In this document: piece after piece, positions 32,401-43,280 of the stretch | Layout of the letters: each line of letters opens with the position of its first letter | How positions within the stretch are numbered: the first letter of the stretch is position 1 | Assembly: GCF_024679245.1 (NCBI RefSeq) | Contig: NC_090173.1 | Span: 8,075,428-8,139,427 of the forward strand | From: Pseudorasbora parva | Taxonomy: Eukaryota; Chordata; Actinopteri; Cypriniformes; Gobionidae | DNA length: 64,000 bases | Direction of reading: 5' to 3' | Notes under the pieces: model-generated | Databases searched by the model: none | Seen by the model: only the letters and a program-made list of their open reading frames with translations | What the model was told of the DNA's origin: nothing | Translations under genes and position numbers: made by a program

Positions 32401-34172
32401 TGAGCAGCATCTCCGTCCATCAGCTCCAGTGGAAATCCAGAGATCATCATCTCTGCTGCAAGACCCGGGAGAGAAGAGAAGTCAAACTGCAGGTCTTTCT
32501 TGGTCCTCTTCACAGAGGAACATGATTCATAGATCTGACCGATCTCCCTCATGATGTGCTCTAGACCAAAGGCTGCAGCTTCAAGATCTTCAGATATTCT
32601 CTCAAGTGCTGCTTGTTCACCGTTGAGGTGTTCAGATTTTTCATTATTATTTTCTTTCAATTTTATTCCAAGCCATTTAATGAAATATATCTTCTCATGT
32701 TCAGTAGCTGAGTTCACTTCTTTAATGAAGAACTTCATGAACTCACTGATGTCAGATTCATGCTGCTGTTCACGGATTTTCTTCATCTCTGTTTGTTTTC
32801 TACTGATGTCCATTTCTGTCTCTTTATCTCGAGGTCGATGAAGTTCTTTGTTCTTCTGACTCCACTGATGCCACAGTTTCCCCTGATGAGGCAGAAATGA
32901 TTCTTTGATTTCTGTCAGATCTTTCTTCTCCAGTAAACTCATCATCTGATGTGCTGCTTCTCTTCCTCTCCTGCAGTCATCATCATCTTCCTCATCTACT
33001 CTGATGTCTGAGTGTTTGGACACATCTTCAAGTCTGAAAGGGGAAGATGATTCTGAGAGACAATCATTTATAGCTCTTCTGATTTCTTCAGATACTTCTG
33101 ATGGATTTCTGTCTTTTAAACCAATCGTGTATTTTCCTTTCTTCGTCTGTTTTGCGTTAGATTTAAAATTAGTACAAAGGAAAATGACTGGCTTTGGGTC
33201 CATGTAGATTTTTTGGATTATTTCTGGAATTTTGTCATTCCTGTCCAGTTGTGGTAACAGAACAACATTGACTGAGGCCATTTCAGTGAGGATCTTCATC
33301 TGTTTCTCATGGTCTCTTGCATCACCGTGTAGATTACAGAACGCAACACAGTCAGTGAATTTATCCGTGTTTTTCCCAGAGGGGCAGAACCAGGCGATCT
33401 CCACCACCCCATCCATCAGGACTCTGGTTCTGCTGCTGCCTGGGCAGTTCCTGTGGAAGAACGTGTTGTGTTTCTCATTGATCAGACTGTTCATCAGCTG
33501 AGACTTGGATGAAGACACAGAGCCAAACCTGAAGAAAGACACCATTGGAGTTTCTGCCCTGTAGATCGGATGGGTTTGACTGATGATTTTATTGTTGGTG
33601 TTTTTCATCTTCCAGCTCTTGTTGATTTGTCTGAATGTCCAGAGAGGAAACTCAATCAGTTGTGTGACTGGATCAGGAACAAGCAGAGGCAGAGCGTACT
33701 GACACTGGGACAGTTTAGTGACCATCAGCTGCTTCAGGAAACCATCAGCACAATGAAACACAGCCATCTGAACATCCATCGGGTGGATTCGCTCAGACTG
33801 AATTGTTTTAGGCACTGACCCTACATTTAAGAGAAATTTTTGAAAATCAGAATCATCCTCTTGAGTAAATGAGTCACAGCTGCCTTGTTCATTGTGACCT
33901 TCCTTAATTTCCTCATTAGTTTTAATGTATCTTGCTCTGTAGTCCATCATCAGTAGTTTTTGTATGAAAGTGTGAATCAGCTCCTCTTCAGCACAACAGT
34001 CTTGGGACTCTACTGAATGTGCAGATGTTAACTGAAGAACATCTGCAGCTCTCAGTTTATTGTGTTTTCTGTCTCCAAGATGAAGTCTGTGAAATAGAAT
34101 TTCTTTTTTTGTTGACACTTCCTGATCTTGATCTGAACTCACTTCTGATGATCCACAGTGCTTGTGGTCTGC
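29454..34172 (-). CDS. Very large inducible GTPase (VLIG/GVIN1-like), giant 3' exon
   Basis: The uninterrupted frame encodes about 1570 residues of a VLIG-family protein, an interferon-inducible dynamin-related cytosolic/nuclear GTPase of vertebrates. In the numbering of the full open frame (from 34241) the P-loop is GLQSSGKST (643-651) and the switch motif is DTEG (696-699), preceded by FDYILVV. A long helical, charge-rich region with coiled-coil character follows (about 880-1440). Near the C-terminus is a Cys cluster CQCCWVQCPFCRAVC (about 1453-1467) and a conserved tail with 'YRRAGGVYADWSI' and 'PYWKWFVCRFQKDLEKYY'. The first 23 codons are probably intron: 'tttcttcaacag' is a good splice acceptor and the exon would begin at Ala24 (34172). 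The upstream 5' exons were not found. Human VLIG-1 is longer, at about 2400 residues. Giant single coding exons are usual in this family. No stop or frameshift was seen, so the gene is probably functional. Confidence 0.93.
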   Translation of the reverse strand, partial: ADHKHCGSSEVSSDQDQEVSTKKEILFHRLHLGDRKHNKLRAADVLQLTSAHSVESQDCCAEEELIHTFIQKLLMMDYRARYIKTNEEIKEGHNEQGSCDSFTQEDDSDFQKFLLNVGSVPKTIQSERIHPMDVQMAVFHCADGFLKQLMVTKLSQCQYALPLLVPDPVTQLIEFPLWTFRQINKSWKMKNTNNKIISQTHPIYRAETPMVSFFRFGSVSSSKSQLMNSLINEKHNTFFHRNCPGSSRTRVLMDGVVEIAWFCPSGKNTDKFTDCVAFCNLHGDARDHEKQMKILTEMASVNVVLLPQLDRNDKIPEIIQKIYMDPKPVIFLCTNFKSNAKQTKKGKYTIGLKDRNPSEVSEEIRRAINDCLSESSSPFRLEDVSKHSDIRVDEEDDDDCRRGREAAHQMMSLLEKKDLTEIKESFLPHQGKLWHQWSQKNKELHRPRDKETEMDISRKQTEMKKIREQQHESDISEFMKFFIKEVNSATEHEKIYFIKWLGIKLKENNNEKSEHLNGEQAALERISEDLEAAAFGLEHIMREIGQIYESCSSVKRTKKDLQFDFSSLPGLAAEMMISGFPLELMDGDAAHVPVIWISAVLDQLIQKLGDQRVFVLSVLGLQSSGKSTMLNAMFGLQFAVSAGRCTRGAFMQLVKVSDEMKTQMNFDYILVVDTEGLRALELAGRSTRHHDNELATFVVGLGNLTLINIFGENPSEMQDILQIVVQAFMRMKKVKLNPSCVFVHQNVSDITAGEKNIEGRKRLQETLDEMTKLAAEEEVCDKETFSDVIQFDAQNDVKYFAHLWEGNPPMAPPNPNYCENIQELKETIMSHAERNKKKVSIIMTHASKGMMLIDLKYRIKDLWEALLNEGFVFSFRNSLEISVYRKLETEYSKWSWSLHSAMMEIENKLHNKIENETIHEVEETDLQRELKMTSEEVEKSMSEFFEKDKDKDILIQWKTSFEIKIKDVQENIVKETKRKLNKTPQQRELKKEIDAQKTHHENTLYEKSKELPLKLKEKTNDNLLKKEFDLLWEQSVKNIITDTPPVKDVDIMRDVRKILSDIYQEQLPVTHIEEDSEYINIFTVWSYFDYVTFKKSTKKGFKDAVKDACLSAEDETKIRSLVTDVDLQIDKMIQSFNISKMGYNIRSIQQLIDYIKRRLTDHEKESVKYEFKDEFFIDLVISICKRINKMITDQYMMFREANSPEKKRAEYYSVVQKHYRGATSAAIFGKIICQKLKEPIEQSVYKKTARNVTYEIMKNCESLNGNRSNLEKHILKRLAEQEDFVKYMDYINYPRDHFKSFIREEVSRYITEKFSVSVLPKMKVNIKLLQQKIMKAAHESTEHVQENRGDAGLWLKSFTQQLSDVLIFSEKDLSGVKHDDVDEFNLLEDEIRKELPAIMSDISSRFNAETFPVKLDYKFRPGEILFDHFCQCCWVQCPFCRAVCTNTIGNHYGDHSVPFHRSIGLNGIYYNNTSNLSTHICTSAVANSNLYFHPNDSDTVLWRDYRRAGGVYADWSITPDLSELPYWKWFVCRFQKDLEKYYSKTFEGEGEIPYEWRKYSKQDAIGSLYKYI

Positions 34173-34184
34173 CTGTTGAAGAAA
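34173..34184 (-). other. Splice acceptor of the VLIG exon
   Basis: The minus strand reads 'tttcttcaacag' before GCAGACCAC. Codon 24 starts exactly at the boundary (phase 0). Confidence 0.65.
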
Positions 34185-34379
34185 TAAAAATGGAATTGTT
34201 TTATTTAATTGTACACTTAAGCACAATTTATTCATATGCACTTAGTTTAACTTAATACATTTGTGAAACACTATAAATTGGCATACTTAAAGTGTTAAAT
34301 TGGAAACAATTCTGTACTAAATGCATTTTAGTTCTACAAAAGGTGTGCTAAAGTTCACCTAAAGTTGTATTAAATACAC

Positions 34380-34763
34380 TTAATTGTGCTAAAGTGTAAC
34401 TATTCCAAATATACTTAAGTACAATTTAAATATGCTCTTGTATCTAACACCTTGTCTACACTGGACCCAACCAACAGCTAAAAGCTGTCTAAACTGGACA
34501 CGACAAAACAACCGTTGCAAAGCATTTGGCCATCATGTCAGAATGTCAATAGAACAAAGCTTCAGTTACTGTCTGAGATTTGTCATGTTGCGCTGCACCG
34601 CTATGTGGGTAGATTTGTTGCGTTATTCCAAACAAATAGAACAGAGATTCAATTTTTTAAAAATAAATTCACAAATAAACAGAATGTGATCCACAAATAT
34701 ATGCAGGAGTTTCACAAAAAGAAAGATTCACAGATAAATATAATGGCCTTTGTGAATAATTTT
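34380..34763. repeat. Direct repeat, left copy, upstream of VLIG
   Basis: It shares about 370 bp with 35172-35545, including 'ttgtctacactgga', 'aaaagctgtctaaactgg' and 'ctatgtgggtagattt'. The copies differ by short indels. The Harbinger fragment lies between them. Confidence 0.8.
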
Positions 34764-35172
34764 TCGATTGAATCTAATCACAGTTTCCTTGCTGAATCGG
34801 TACCTGTTTAAAAAATCGCCATCATCATAAAACTCAACAGGATTGAGACGGTCCCTAATTTTTCTGCGAGGAACTCTTTCATTTTCTTCAATCCACCAAA
34901 TAAGTGCTGCCATTTTGACGATTTAAACCTCCTCAGTAGCAAGTTTAAATTTAATCCCTAACTGAAATTTTAATCTGAGATTAAAATTATGGAGCAACAA
35001 GATTATAGTTAATCCAGGTTTATTATGAAAATAAATCCAGGATTTAAGTCATGGTTTAAATTTAAGCCTGCTTATTTTTAAACAAAGTTTAAAGTTTGGT
35101 GCAACAGAATTATAAGATAAACCTTGATTTAATCTAGATTTAAAGTTAATCCTTGTTGGTGCAACCCACCCT
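34764..35172 (-). mobile_element. PIF/Harbinger element, 5' part with transposase start
   Basis: On the minus strand the open frame beginning at 34913 reads 'MAALIWWIEENERVPRRKIR', then 'FLNRYRFSKETVI', the N-terminus of HARBI1-like transposases. It breaks after about 60 codons. The element's outer end reads 'gggtgggttgcaccaac' at about 35172 (minus strand), a typical Harbinger terminus. The rest of the transposase and the other end are missing. Confidence 0.75.
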
Positions 35173-35545
35173 TAATTGTGCTAAAGTGTAACTATTCCAA
35201 GTATACTTAAGTACAATTTAAATATGCTCTTGTATCTAACATCTTGTCTACACTGGACGCAACCAACAGCTAAAAGCTGTCTAAACTGGACACGACAAAA
35301 CATATATAGAACAAAGCTTCAGTTACTGTCTGAGATTTGTCATGTTGCGCTGCACCGCTATGTGGGTAGATTTGTTGCGTTATTCCAAACAGATTGTTAT
35401 CCACACATAAATGTAAAGAGATTAATTTTTTTTTAAATAAATTCACAAATAAACAGAAAGCGATCCACAAATATTACAGGAGTTTCACAAAAGATTCACA
35501 GATAAATATAATGGCCTTTGTGAATAACAAAAATATCCACACACA
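35172..35545. repeat. Direct repeat, right copy, upstream of VLIG
   Basis: Second copy of the repeat at 34380-34763, with a small internal deletion. Confidence 0.8.
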
Positions 35546-36426
35546 TTTTTGTCACAAACAGAACTCTGCCTTGCGTTCATTTGTGAATCGCTTCCTGTGC
35601 AGTTGTTGATGGCTTCCTCTGCATTGGTGGATCTGTTCTTGCACATTTGTAAATCGCATCACGCTCCAACCAAACATGTTTTGGCCAGTGCCACTGAACA
35701 GTTATGACACTCCCATAGACTTCCATAGGAACTGAGGTATGCAAAGCGTGTCACGGAGCGACCAATAGTTCCAGCATTGAACACCATTCATTTCAATGTA
35801 GGCTATCTCAAGCACACTCGCTTGAAAATTGATGAAATTACTGCCTATTTTATGATTTTATGGCAACATTGGCCTCTCAGGAATATTGATAGAAGATGTA
35901 TTTTTTGAAGCATGTTAGAGTTGATGTATATATTGTTATATAATAGATCGTCAGACTCTAACTGCAGTTAGATAACGTGAGCAGCACTGCATCAGCTACT
36001 ATATCCAGATTATAGCTGTCATTTCAACAGTTTTTAGATTTCTCTGAGATCTTTCTGTCAAATGCATTTATATACATTCAAGGAATAACGTATCTAATGC
36101 CTAAATATAAAGAGTTGAATAAATTGGTTGCCCTGTTTTTTAAGAACACTATTTAAAACTTCTTTCTTAGGTAAATTATGTATATATTATTCTGTTGTAT
36201 ATGCTTCGAGTATAAAAATAAAATGAGTGCGTAAACATTAAAAAATTAAAAGAAATAAATTAACACTATAGCCAATTGATGGCGGAAGAAGAACACTTAT
36301 TGGCTCATTAGCCATTTTTTTTCTATTTTGAATGAATTTTTATAGATTATCAAATCACTATTATACCATTAAAAATATCTATTTTTGTTACTTTATTTGT
36401 ACTGAAGTGTTATATATAGGCTAATT
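35546..36426. other. No gene recognised
   Basis: AT-rich sequence without coding or element-end features that I can support. Confidence 0.4.
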
Positions 36427-36434
36427 GTAAGGAA

Positions 36435-37622
36435 AAGTGTTGTCACGATACCAAATTTTTGACTTCGATACGATACCAGACTAAAATACCTCGATACCGA
36501 TACTAAATCGATACCACGGTAAAAAAACTAACAAAAAACAGATAATATGAATAATATGACAATAGAACTTATTATTCATCGTTTTATTTTTTTTTACTAA
36601 AAATTCACTTGGCCAGCATGTTCCTGCCCTGGTTTTTGACCATTCCCTTCTGTTATTGCTATAATAACTGCATGCCAGTGTGAAGATCTTCACAGAGATC
36701 ACATCAATCATGTTATCATTCACTAACCTTTCACTTCTCAACAGGTTGGGATGACCAAAATCTTATTTTATGATACGAGTAATTTAATATTTTTTAAATG
36801 TAATCTTATAATTATAATATAGAATTTTAATTGTATCTGTTTTTAAAAATAAGCAAAAAATGTAAATTACAAACAATATGACGAAAACAGTGCTTTATTT
36901 TTCAGCTTCATTAGGTCTATTAAACAGTAGCAAGTCAAGAAAGAAATTAAATAATCAAATATAAAACTGCTTACTTAGTCTTCACTCTATAATTTAACTA
37001 TACACTGATTCTTAATAAATATAATTTAGTTATTTAGCCAAGCATGTTGTGGTTTTCTATTTTTCATTGTTTGCTTAACATTAATCACAGAATATTAGGT
37101 CTGGCTTAAGACCTGCACTGATCTAATTACCTCAGCTGTATACGTTAACTAAAGACATATCCGACTGTGTTTACCTGAATACTCACCAGAGCGTGGATTT
37201 TTACATATGTTTGACCATTCAAACCCAAATAATAATCCACGAAAGAACTGAATGGCGATCGCAATCGCACGTTTGTTGTCTGAACGGCGTGTGTGCGCGC
37301 TTCAGGTCAGAGTCCGGCAGCGCGAGCACGTCCCGCGCCCGCTTTTTCTTCTCATGTGCGCATATTTCTGTTGCTTTCTCTGTCGCGCTGCGGGTATATA
37401 TTTAACTCTTCTACTACTTCCAATATTTAGTGAACAGTGCAAGCAGTGTTCTGCACACACTTCCTGACACCTGCTGTCACACATCCATCCACGCACATTA
37501 ATACAGCTCATATTAGCGCTGTCCTCCTTAAAGTACCGGTACTAATAAAAGTCCATATGGTACCGTTTGTAATAGCTGGGTATCGCAATACTTTTCTAGT
37601 ACCGGTATATCGTGCAACACTA
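36435..37622. mobile_element. Non-autonomous hAT element with perfect 8-bp target duplication
   Basis: The ends are inverted repeats ('aagtgttgtcacgatacc' on the left, and the complement of 'ggtatatcgtgcaacacta' on the right), flanked by GTAAGGAA at 36427-36434 and 37623-37630. It is 1188 bp long and has no transposase. The middle holds a GC-richer part (37240-37400). Confidence 0.88.
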
Positions 37623-38019
37623 GTAAGGAACATCACAAAGTCTAATGAAAAACAAAAACATCTGACTAAACTTCACAATAAATCTTTATTTAAACAGTGT
37701 CTGTGATTTGTTTTTGATGATGAGAGGATTTGTAGATAATGGGAAGATTTGTGTAAAACGTAAACTTGCACTAAAATTAATTCAGTGTTTTGAGACTGTA
37801 TATTGTTGGTAACACTTTACAGTACGGGTGCACTCATATGCATTAAGCTTTCTTACCAGTGGGCTACCAGCCTAATAGCAATGAGTTTATTAGAAAAACA
37901 TCCACATTGCAATGATCCTATCTATTTTTAAATTTGTAATTGCACTAAAAATGCATTTTACTTTCAGTGAAAACAATCCACCGTGCCATTCGCCGTTGTC
38001 GGCTAAAACTCTATAGGTC

Positions 38020-38250
38020 AAAATGAAGCCATATCTAAACATGATCCAGAAGCGCAGGTGTTTTCTCTGGGCCAAAGCTCATTTAAAACGGACTGTGGCA
38101 AAGTGGAAAACTCTTCTGTGGTCGGACAAATCAAAACTCTAAAGTTCTTTTTGGGAAAACTCAGACGCCATGTCATCCGGACTAAAGAGGACAAGGACAA
38201 CCCAAGTTGTTATCAGCGCTCAGTTCAGAAGCCTACATCTGTCACAGGTC
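38020..38250 (+). pseudogene. Tc1-like transposase fragment
   Basis: Reading with one frameshift gives 'MIQKRRCFLWAKAHLKRTV', 'WKTLLWSDKSK' and then 'LRRHVIRTKEDKDN' in the next frame. This is the catalytic middle of a Tc1/mariner transposase, which cuts and pastes DNA at TA sites. The usual 'WSDE' is WSDK here. Both ends of the element are missing. Confidence 0.8.
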
Positions 38251-38295
38251 AGGGTGGGCACTTAAGTGACCGGCCATCACCGCTGACTTGCATAC

Positions 38296-38520
38296 TAGAG
38301 GTCTTCACGGGTCCAAAAATTCGTACCCAAACCCAAAGAGACCCGCGATGTTCTACACAGAACCGACCCGGACCCTTCTTTTATTTCAAAAACTGGACCC
38401 GGACCCATGCAGATCCAAAAAATGCCAAAAATATACTACCCGGAATCGACATGGACCCGTCTATTACTTGATAGCTGGAACCGAACCCGGCGGGAAGACA
38501 CAGACCTGACTGGACCCGAT
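38296..38520. mobile_element. hAT-like terminal fragment (acggacccg-rich)
   Basis: It begins 'tagaggtcttcacgggtcc' and contains many 'gacccg'/'ggaccc' words, as in the subterminal repeats of some fish hAT families (compare 53145-53240). The opposite end was not located. Confidence 0.4.
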
Positions 38521-39690
38521 TGTCTCATATTACACAATAAACTGCTGTTAACAAGTTAATGAACAAGCTGTGAAAAATAACTGTCTCAGTCAGCCTACCT
38601 AACAATATATAGCCATTGTCTCCCTTTCTTGTACCTGATTGTGATGTATTAAAATATTCCTCTGTAATTGTTCCAAGAATGCTTAATTCACTCATCATTT
38701 CAGCTGTAAAAGTCAACTTTATTTCACAGTGACGGATTTATGAGTTAACTCGCATAATAACTTTATGGCGTTTCTGCTGCGTGTCAGCCGCGGGGCGGCT
38801 GCCTGGCGTTTTCTGTCATTGCACACCAGAAGCGTGTCTGACGCGGCACTGCTGCTGCTATTAATGTATAGGGAAGCCCTATACTTCATGTTAAATATAA
38901 ATATATTGCCTATTGATACAGCAAAGACAACGTCAGCAGTAGCCTATTGACCGCTACATATGTATGGTATTGACGGCAAAATAGGCTACAGAATACTTCA
39001 TTCTGTATTGACAGGTTTAATATTACAAAATTGATAATTATGTTGTTTTTATTATTACACTTAGGCCTATATCTGCATTTATGTTAACCTACAGACTTTC
39101 AAACATGAAAATGTCATTTATTAATATGTATTTGTGTCAAAATGGCATATAAACATCTTTTCCTATTCTATTTTGCCAAGAAACGCTTCCAACACGCTCG
39201 CGTGTCGCGTGCAAAATAGGCGTCTCTTCTATTTGAAGCATGCACGCTTTTTCCGCGCAGCAGGCAGTATGCAAGCTCTAACCTGTTAACATGGGAGCCG
39301 AAATAAAAACGGACATGCCACGCAGCCGAGACGCTCACGGCATGCTTGCAGTGTGTCCCCGGCCTAACCCTGAACCGTCAGGTAAAGTGCACAGGCTCGC
39401 AACTGAAGGAATACATACCTACAAATCAAATGCTTTGCTAGTCACACAAATTAAACAAGTCCATGTTGCACAAAAATAAACACTGAAGTTTATAATTACT
39501 ATGTTGTTGTTGTTGTTTGCAGTGGGTCATAATATAGCATATCTTTGTCAGTGCGATTTGTGGTGTTAGGAATTGTTTTTCTGCGCATTTTCGCAAAACG
39601 TGCGTACACCACCTCCTGAGCTGGCGTAGGATTTGAGCGTGCCGTACGCCAACGTCCATATTGATAAATCTCAAAGTTACCGTGGGTTTG
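38521..39690. other. No gene recognised
   Basis: Mixed AT-rich sequence with short GC-rich patches at 38790-38860 and 39190-39350. Possibly the interior of old DNA elements; no motif supports a gene. Confidence 0.35.
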
Positions 39691-39696
39691 GGTGTA

Positions 39697-39925
39697 CTGG
39701 TCAGTTTTAATGTCTCACATTAGGGTTTTAGTCACATGGTCAAGGAAGGGATACAAGGATATTGCAACTGTTGCTCTGGCTCTGTTATTCTCTGACTCGC
39801 TCTCTCTCTTCTAGGGTCCTGCTCTTTGGGTCCTCTCTGGATTCTCAGGGGCTTCTTTGCGCTTGCTCTCTCTCTCTTCTCTTTTCTAAAGCCTCTAACT
39901 CACTTTCTATCCCTCAGGTAACATT
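39697..39925 (+). promoter_or_regulatory. Duplicated promoter-like / 5'-exon-like stretch, copy 2
   Basis: This matches 2725-2910 ('aatgtctcacattagggtt', 'agtcacatggtcaagga') and again ends in a pyrimidine-rich stretch and 'ccctcaggtaacatt'. It has extra internal bases relative to copy 1. It marks the start of block copy 2. Confidence 0.35.
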
Positions 39926-40060
39926 TTATTCATACTGGGTACGATTAATGGTATACGTTTTTAACCATCTCATACATCTATATGTTACAAAACTATTTTA
40001 ACCTACTTATTTTAACCTACTAACAAAACTTATTTTAACTATCGGCAACCCTGAAGCCTG

Positions 40061-40153
40061 AACCACAATTATCAATTAACTAGGCAAACCACAATTATCA
40101 ATTAACTAGGCAAACCACAATTATCAATTAACTAGGCAAACCACAATTATCAT
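40061..40153. repeat. 26-bp tandem repeat, about 3.6 units
   Basis: Units beginning aaccacaattatcaatta start at 40061, 40087, 40113 and 40139. Block copy 1 has a single unit-like stretch here, so the expansion is specific to this copy. Confidence 0.9.
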
Positions 40154-40157
40154 TTAA

Positions 40158-40644
40158 GGGGGAGTGAAACACTCAGTTTCAGTCAATCTCATGCCAATCT
40201 TGAGTACCTATAGAGTAGTATTGCATCCTTCATATCGCCGAAAAGTCTTTAGTTTTAGTATATTTATAAAAGAAATATGGGCTGTACCGAGTCTTTCCGG
40301 AAAAAACCGAGTGCCTGGAGGCGTATCGTGTGGGCGGAGCTAAAGAATGACGATCGCGAACAAAGCGGTGACGTCCTAAAGCATGGAGAAACCCATGGCT
40401 ATTTCAGTTAATAGATATGATCCAGAATCATTCAGAGGCAGAAATAAATTGAACAGGCGAAACAGCAACAGAAGGACGTCAGTCTCTGTGGTATGGACTG
40501 TATTTAGTGGCCTGTCAACATTTGTGTCTTTACTCGCAGTTTATGAGGACATGATTCGGTTTATGGACTGGGATTAGGATGGGAATCCAGGTCTTTAACA
40601 GTGTAAAAAGCTCAGTATGCATGAAACAGCATTTCACCGCCCCT
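40158..40644 (+). mobile_element. Kolobok-like element, copy 1 (short deletion form)
   Basis: TTAA lies on both sides (40154-40157, 40645-40648), and the ends are related to those of copies 2 and 3 ('gggggagtgaaacactcag' and 'catttcaccgcccct'). The homologous place in block copy 1 (about 3169-3180) reads with one TTAA and no insert, so it is an empty site. Only a short inner part remains, with an open stretch at 40383 containing 'YDPES' as in copy 2. Confidence 0.88.
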
Positions 40645-40839
40645 TTAATTTATTGTTACATAAACACAGATTCTACTCTACAATCCGACATATAGTCACT
40701 AATTACAATTAAGATACATTAATGTGGCCAATTTTTTATTTTCATTGCAATGTCAAAAGTGCTCTAATTTATCATTTCAGTTGGTATCATATCAGTTGGT
40801 CCAAGTACCAACCAAATTACATTAATGATCATAATGGTG

Positions 40840-40892
40840 ACTTAAAAAAAAAAAAAAAAAATTTATATATATATATATATATATATATATGT
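40840..40892. repeat. Poly-A and (AT)n tract
   Basis: A run of A followed by AT units, at the same position as the (AT)n of block copy 1 (3549-3592). Confidence 0.9.
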
Positions 40893-42046
40893 AAAGTTGT
40901 AAAATAAATTAAGTCAAACCTGAGCTTTGCAGTCCCCCATCTCTGTATCATCAATTTGGTCTTGAGCTGCATCTGTGAACGTCTCTGTAAACCGTGTCTA
41001 TTTATACGTGGATGTGGAAAATGTTTCGCATTCTTAAAATCACATGGCAGTACGCAAGTGAAAGTGTTTCTGTTATTTACTTTGGTGTGGAAGTCTTTAA
41101 GCTGATTTGAGCCAAACGTTAGCTTTTTGCATGTACTGAAGATGTGAATGTTTCATTTCTGCTATTTCTGTCTTTTTATATAATTTTAATAATTCACAGA
41201 CCACATGTAATGACTGTTTTAATTACTGGTATGCATATAATGACAGAGAGGATGTAAACCTTGAAGATTGTTTGGAATGAAATGTTGAGGAAGTAGTAAT
41301 TTCAAACAGTTCTTTAGAAAAATATTTCCGTGTTTAAATATTCCGTGTACCGGTTATTTTCCCCCACCAATTAGACAGATTCTCAAGATTGCTGAAAATA
41401 TGTACTGGTAAAAACTAAATACATCAAACATTAAATTCTGGCTATGGGAATGTGAAAATGTCCAGTTTTCTTAATGATAGTGGAACAGGTTTTAAAAGGT
41501 TAGTATGATGTTAATTTTTTCAACTTCATTTTTATTAACAAAAGTTATCAAAGATGTTATTAAATAATTCCATGGAGAACATTGCAGTGACATGGTTCCA
41601 AATAAAATCCTCCGTGTTAAATTAACACAACTCATTTGGTCTATATGGGGCCCATTTACAGTCTGAAAGTTAAGTTAGATAATTAAATGAATCATTTTGT
41701 GATAAAGCAGTAGTGATATACCTGCTGTTAAAGTTCAATTCAAAATGAACATTTTCTGATATTTTACTCACCCCACCTCATCCAAAATGTTAATGTCTTT
41801 CATTCTTCAGTCTAAAATTAATTATTTGAGGAAAACATTTCAGGATTTTTCTCCACATTATAGACCTTAATGGTAACCAAAATGTTGAAGGTCCAAATCA
41901 ATGTATTTCAAAGAAAGGGCTTCTGAGTCTTTTCACGATCCTAACCAAGGAAAAGGTTAATTTAAAAAACAATTTAAAAAAAATAAACAAATTCCAAATG
42001 TAGGAAAAGCATTGACTGCCTGCAGTTGATTTTGATATTCTAGGTA
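40893..42046. repeat. Segmental duplication of 3585-5400
   Basis: Long matching stretches include 'ctctgtatcatcaatt', 'tatttatacgtggatgtgg' and 'gaggaagtagtaat'. Copy 1 has an extra 0.77 kb (4150-4915). No coding sequence was seen. Confidence 0.8.
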
Positions 42047-42054
42047 TTACCAAC

Positions 42055-43259
42055 TAGGCCTGTCACGATAGTCGATAAATCAATTAATCGTACAATAAAA
42101 AAAATTAGCTCGATAATTTTTCCGGGATAATTGCCATTTGCATGCTTTTTTGTTTTCCTCGTCTCTCTTGTTGACTGCGCGCCTGTCGTTTGGGGAGGTG
42201 TTGACTCGACGCGCAGACCAGGTGCGGCGTGATGAGACGTCATTCTCGGCCAGCAGATTCATCTGGAACTCGTGGCTCTTCGGTTGCGGAGCCACACGTA
42301 AAGTTGCGAAATTTGACGTGCACAAAGCCAAGCGAAATGGGGTCTCGCACCGGCGTCATTTTTGTTGTCCGCACCCTCGAGCGGACGCGTCGTGTATAAA
42401 TGAGGCTTAAAGCTACACTGAAGTTTGATAAACTTGGCTGGAAGTTTGGCATTGGTGGCAACTTGGTGGTGGCTGAGGAGATTCCCCCCTTCTATATGTA
42501 AAGCGCTTTGGGTGTCTAGAAAAGCGCTATATAAATGTAATTAATTATTATTAAAATTCTTCAGTTAAATCTTTTTGTGCTAAAGGCACATGAGTTCCTG
42601 TAGAGAGAGCAATACACATTCTCCTTTTTTTGCCAAATAAATGAAAAGCATGTCATCAATTTCTTCTCTCTCGCTGTATCAAAATATCACTTTCCTCAGA
42701 GATGGTCAAGCTCAGTTTGTGCATGATTAGGCTATGATATAATTTTTTTTGTTTAAATACTGTATCCTAAATTGTGGATAATTAATATATCATATGCTGA
42801 AGTACATTTCTGGATTAAAAGAAAAAAAACAACAAGAACCGTACAGAACGGAAAACGTGACCCTAAAACCATGATACGAACCGAACCGTGGGGTTTGTGA
42901 ACCGTGCCGCCCCTAATATGCTCCAAAAATACAATCGTCCATTGCAGTTTTCATCCATTTTATTTATTGTTTTTGGTACTTATCTAAATGCATTTTTTTT
43001 TCACAATAAAAGTCCAAGCTTTTATTGTGTTTGGTTGTTTTGTTCATTTATTGTGGTTATTTAAAATGTTTTCAATTTTTAGAGTTAAATAGTCATTAGA
43101 AATTAATGTGTATTGATCTTTGAAAAGGTGTACCTGCATTTTTATGCCATTATCATTATTTTAGATGAAAATGGTCTCAGAACGACAATATTATCGTTTA
43201 TCGCAATAATTTCTTGGCCAATTTATCGTCCAGCAAAATTTGTTATCGTGACAGGCCTA
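42055..43259. mobile_element. Non-autonomous hAT element with perfect 8-bp target duplication
   Basis: The terminal inverted repeats read taggcctgtcacgata, and the element is flanked by TTACCAAC at 42047-42054 and 43260-43267. It is 1205 bp long with no transposase. A GC-rich inner part (42130-42420) and a retroposon tail ('aaagcgctttgggtgtctag', about 42500) lie inside. It sits in the LINE 3' region of block copy 2. Confidence 0.92.
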
Positions 43260-43280
43260 TTACCAACTGGCTAGAATTTT

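Noticed and set aside
29793..34255. Many open frames on the plus strand opposite VLIG
   Set aside because: They are antisense shadows of the long VLIG frame without independent motifs.
37193..37511. Overlapping open frames on both strands in a GC-richer patch
   Set aside because: They sit inside the hAT element at 36435-37622, show no transposase motif and overlap one another.
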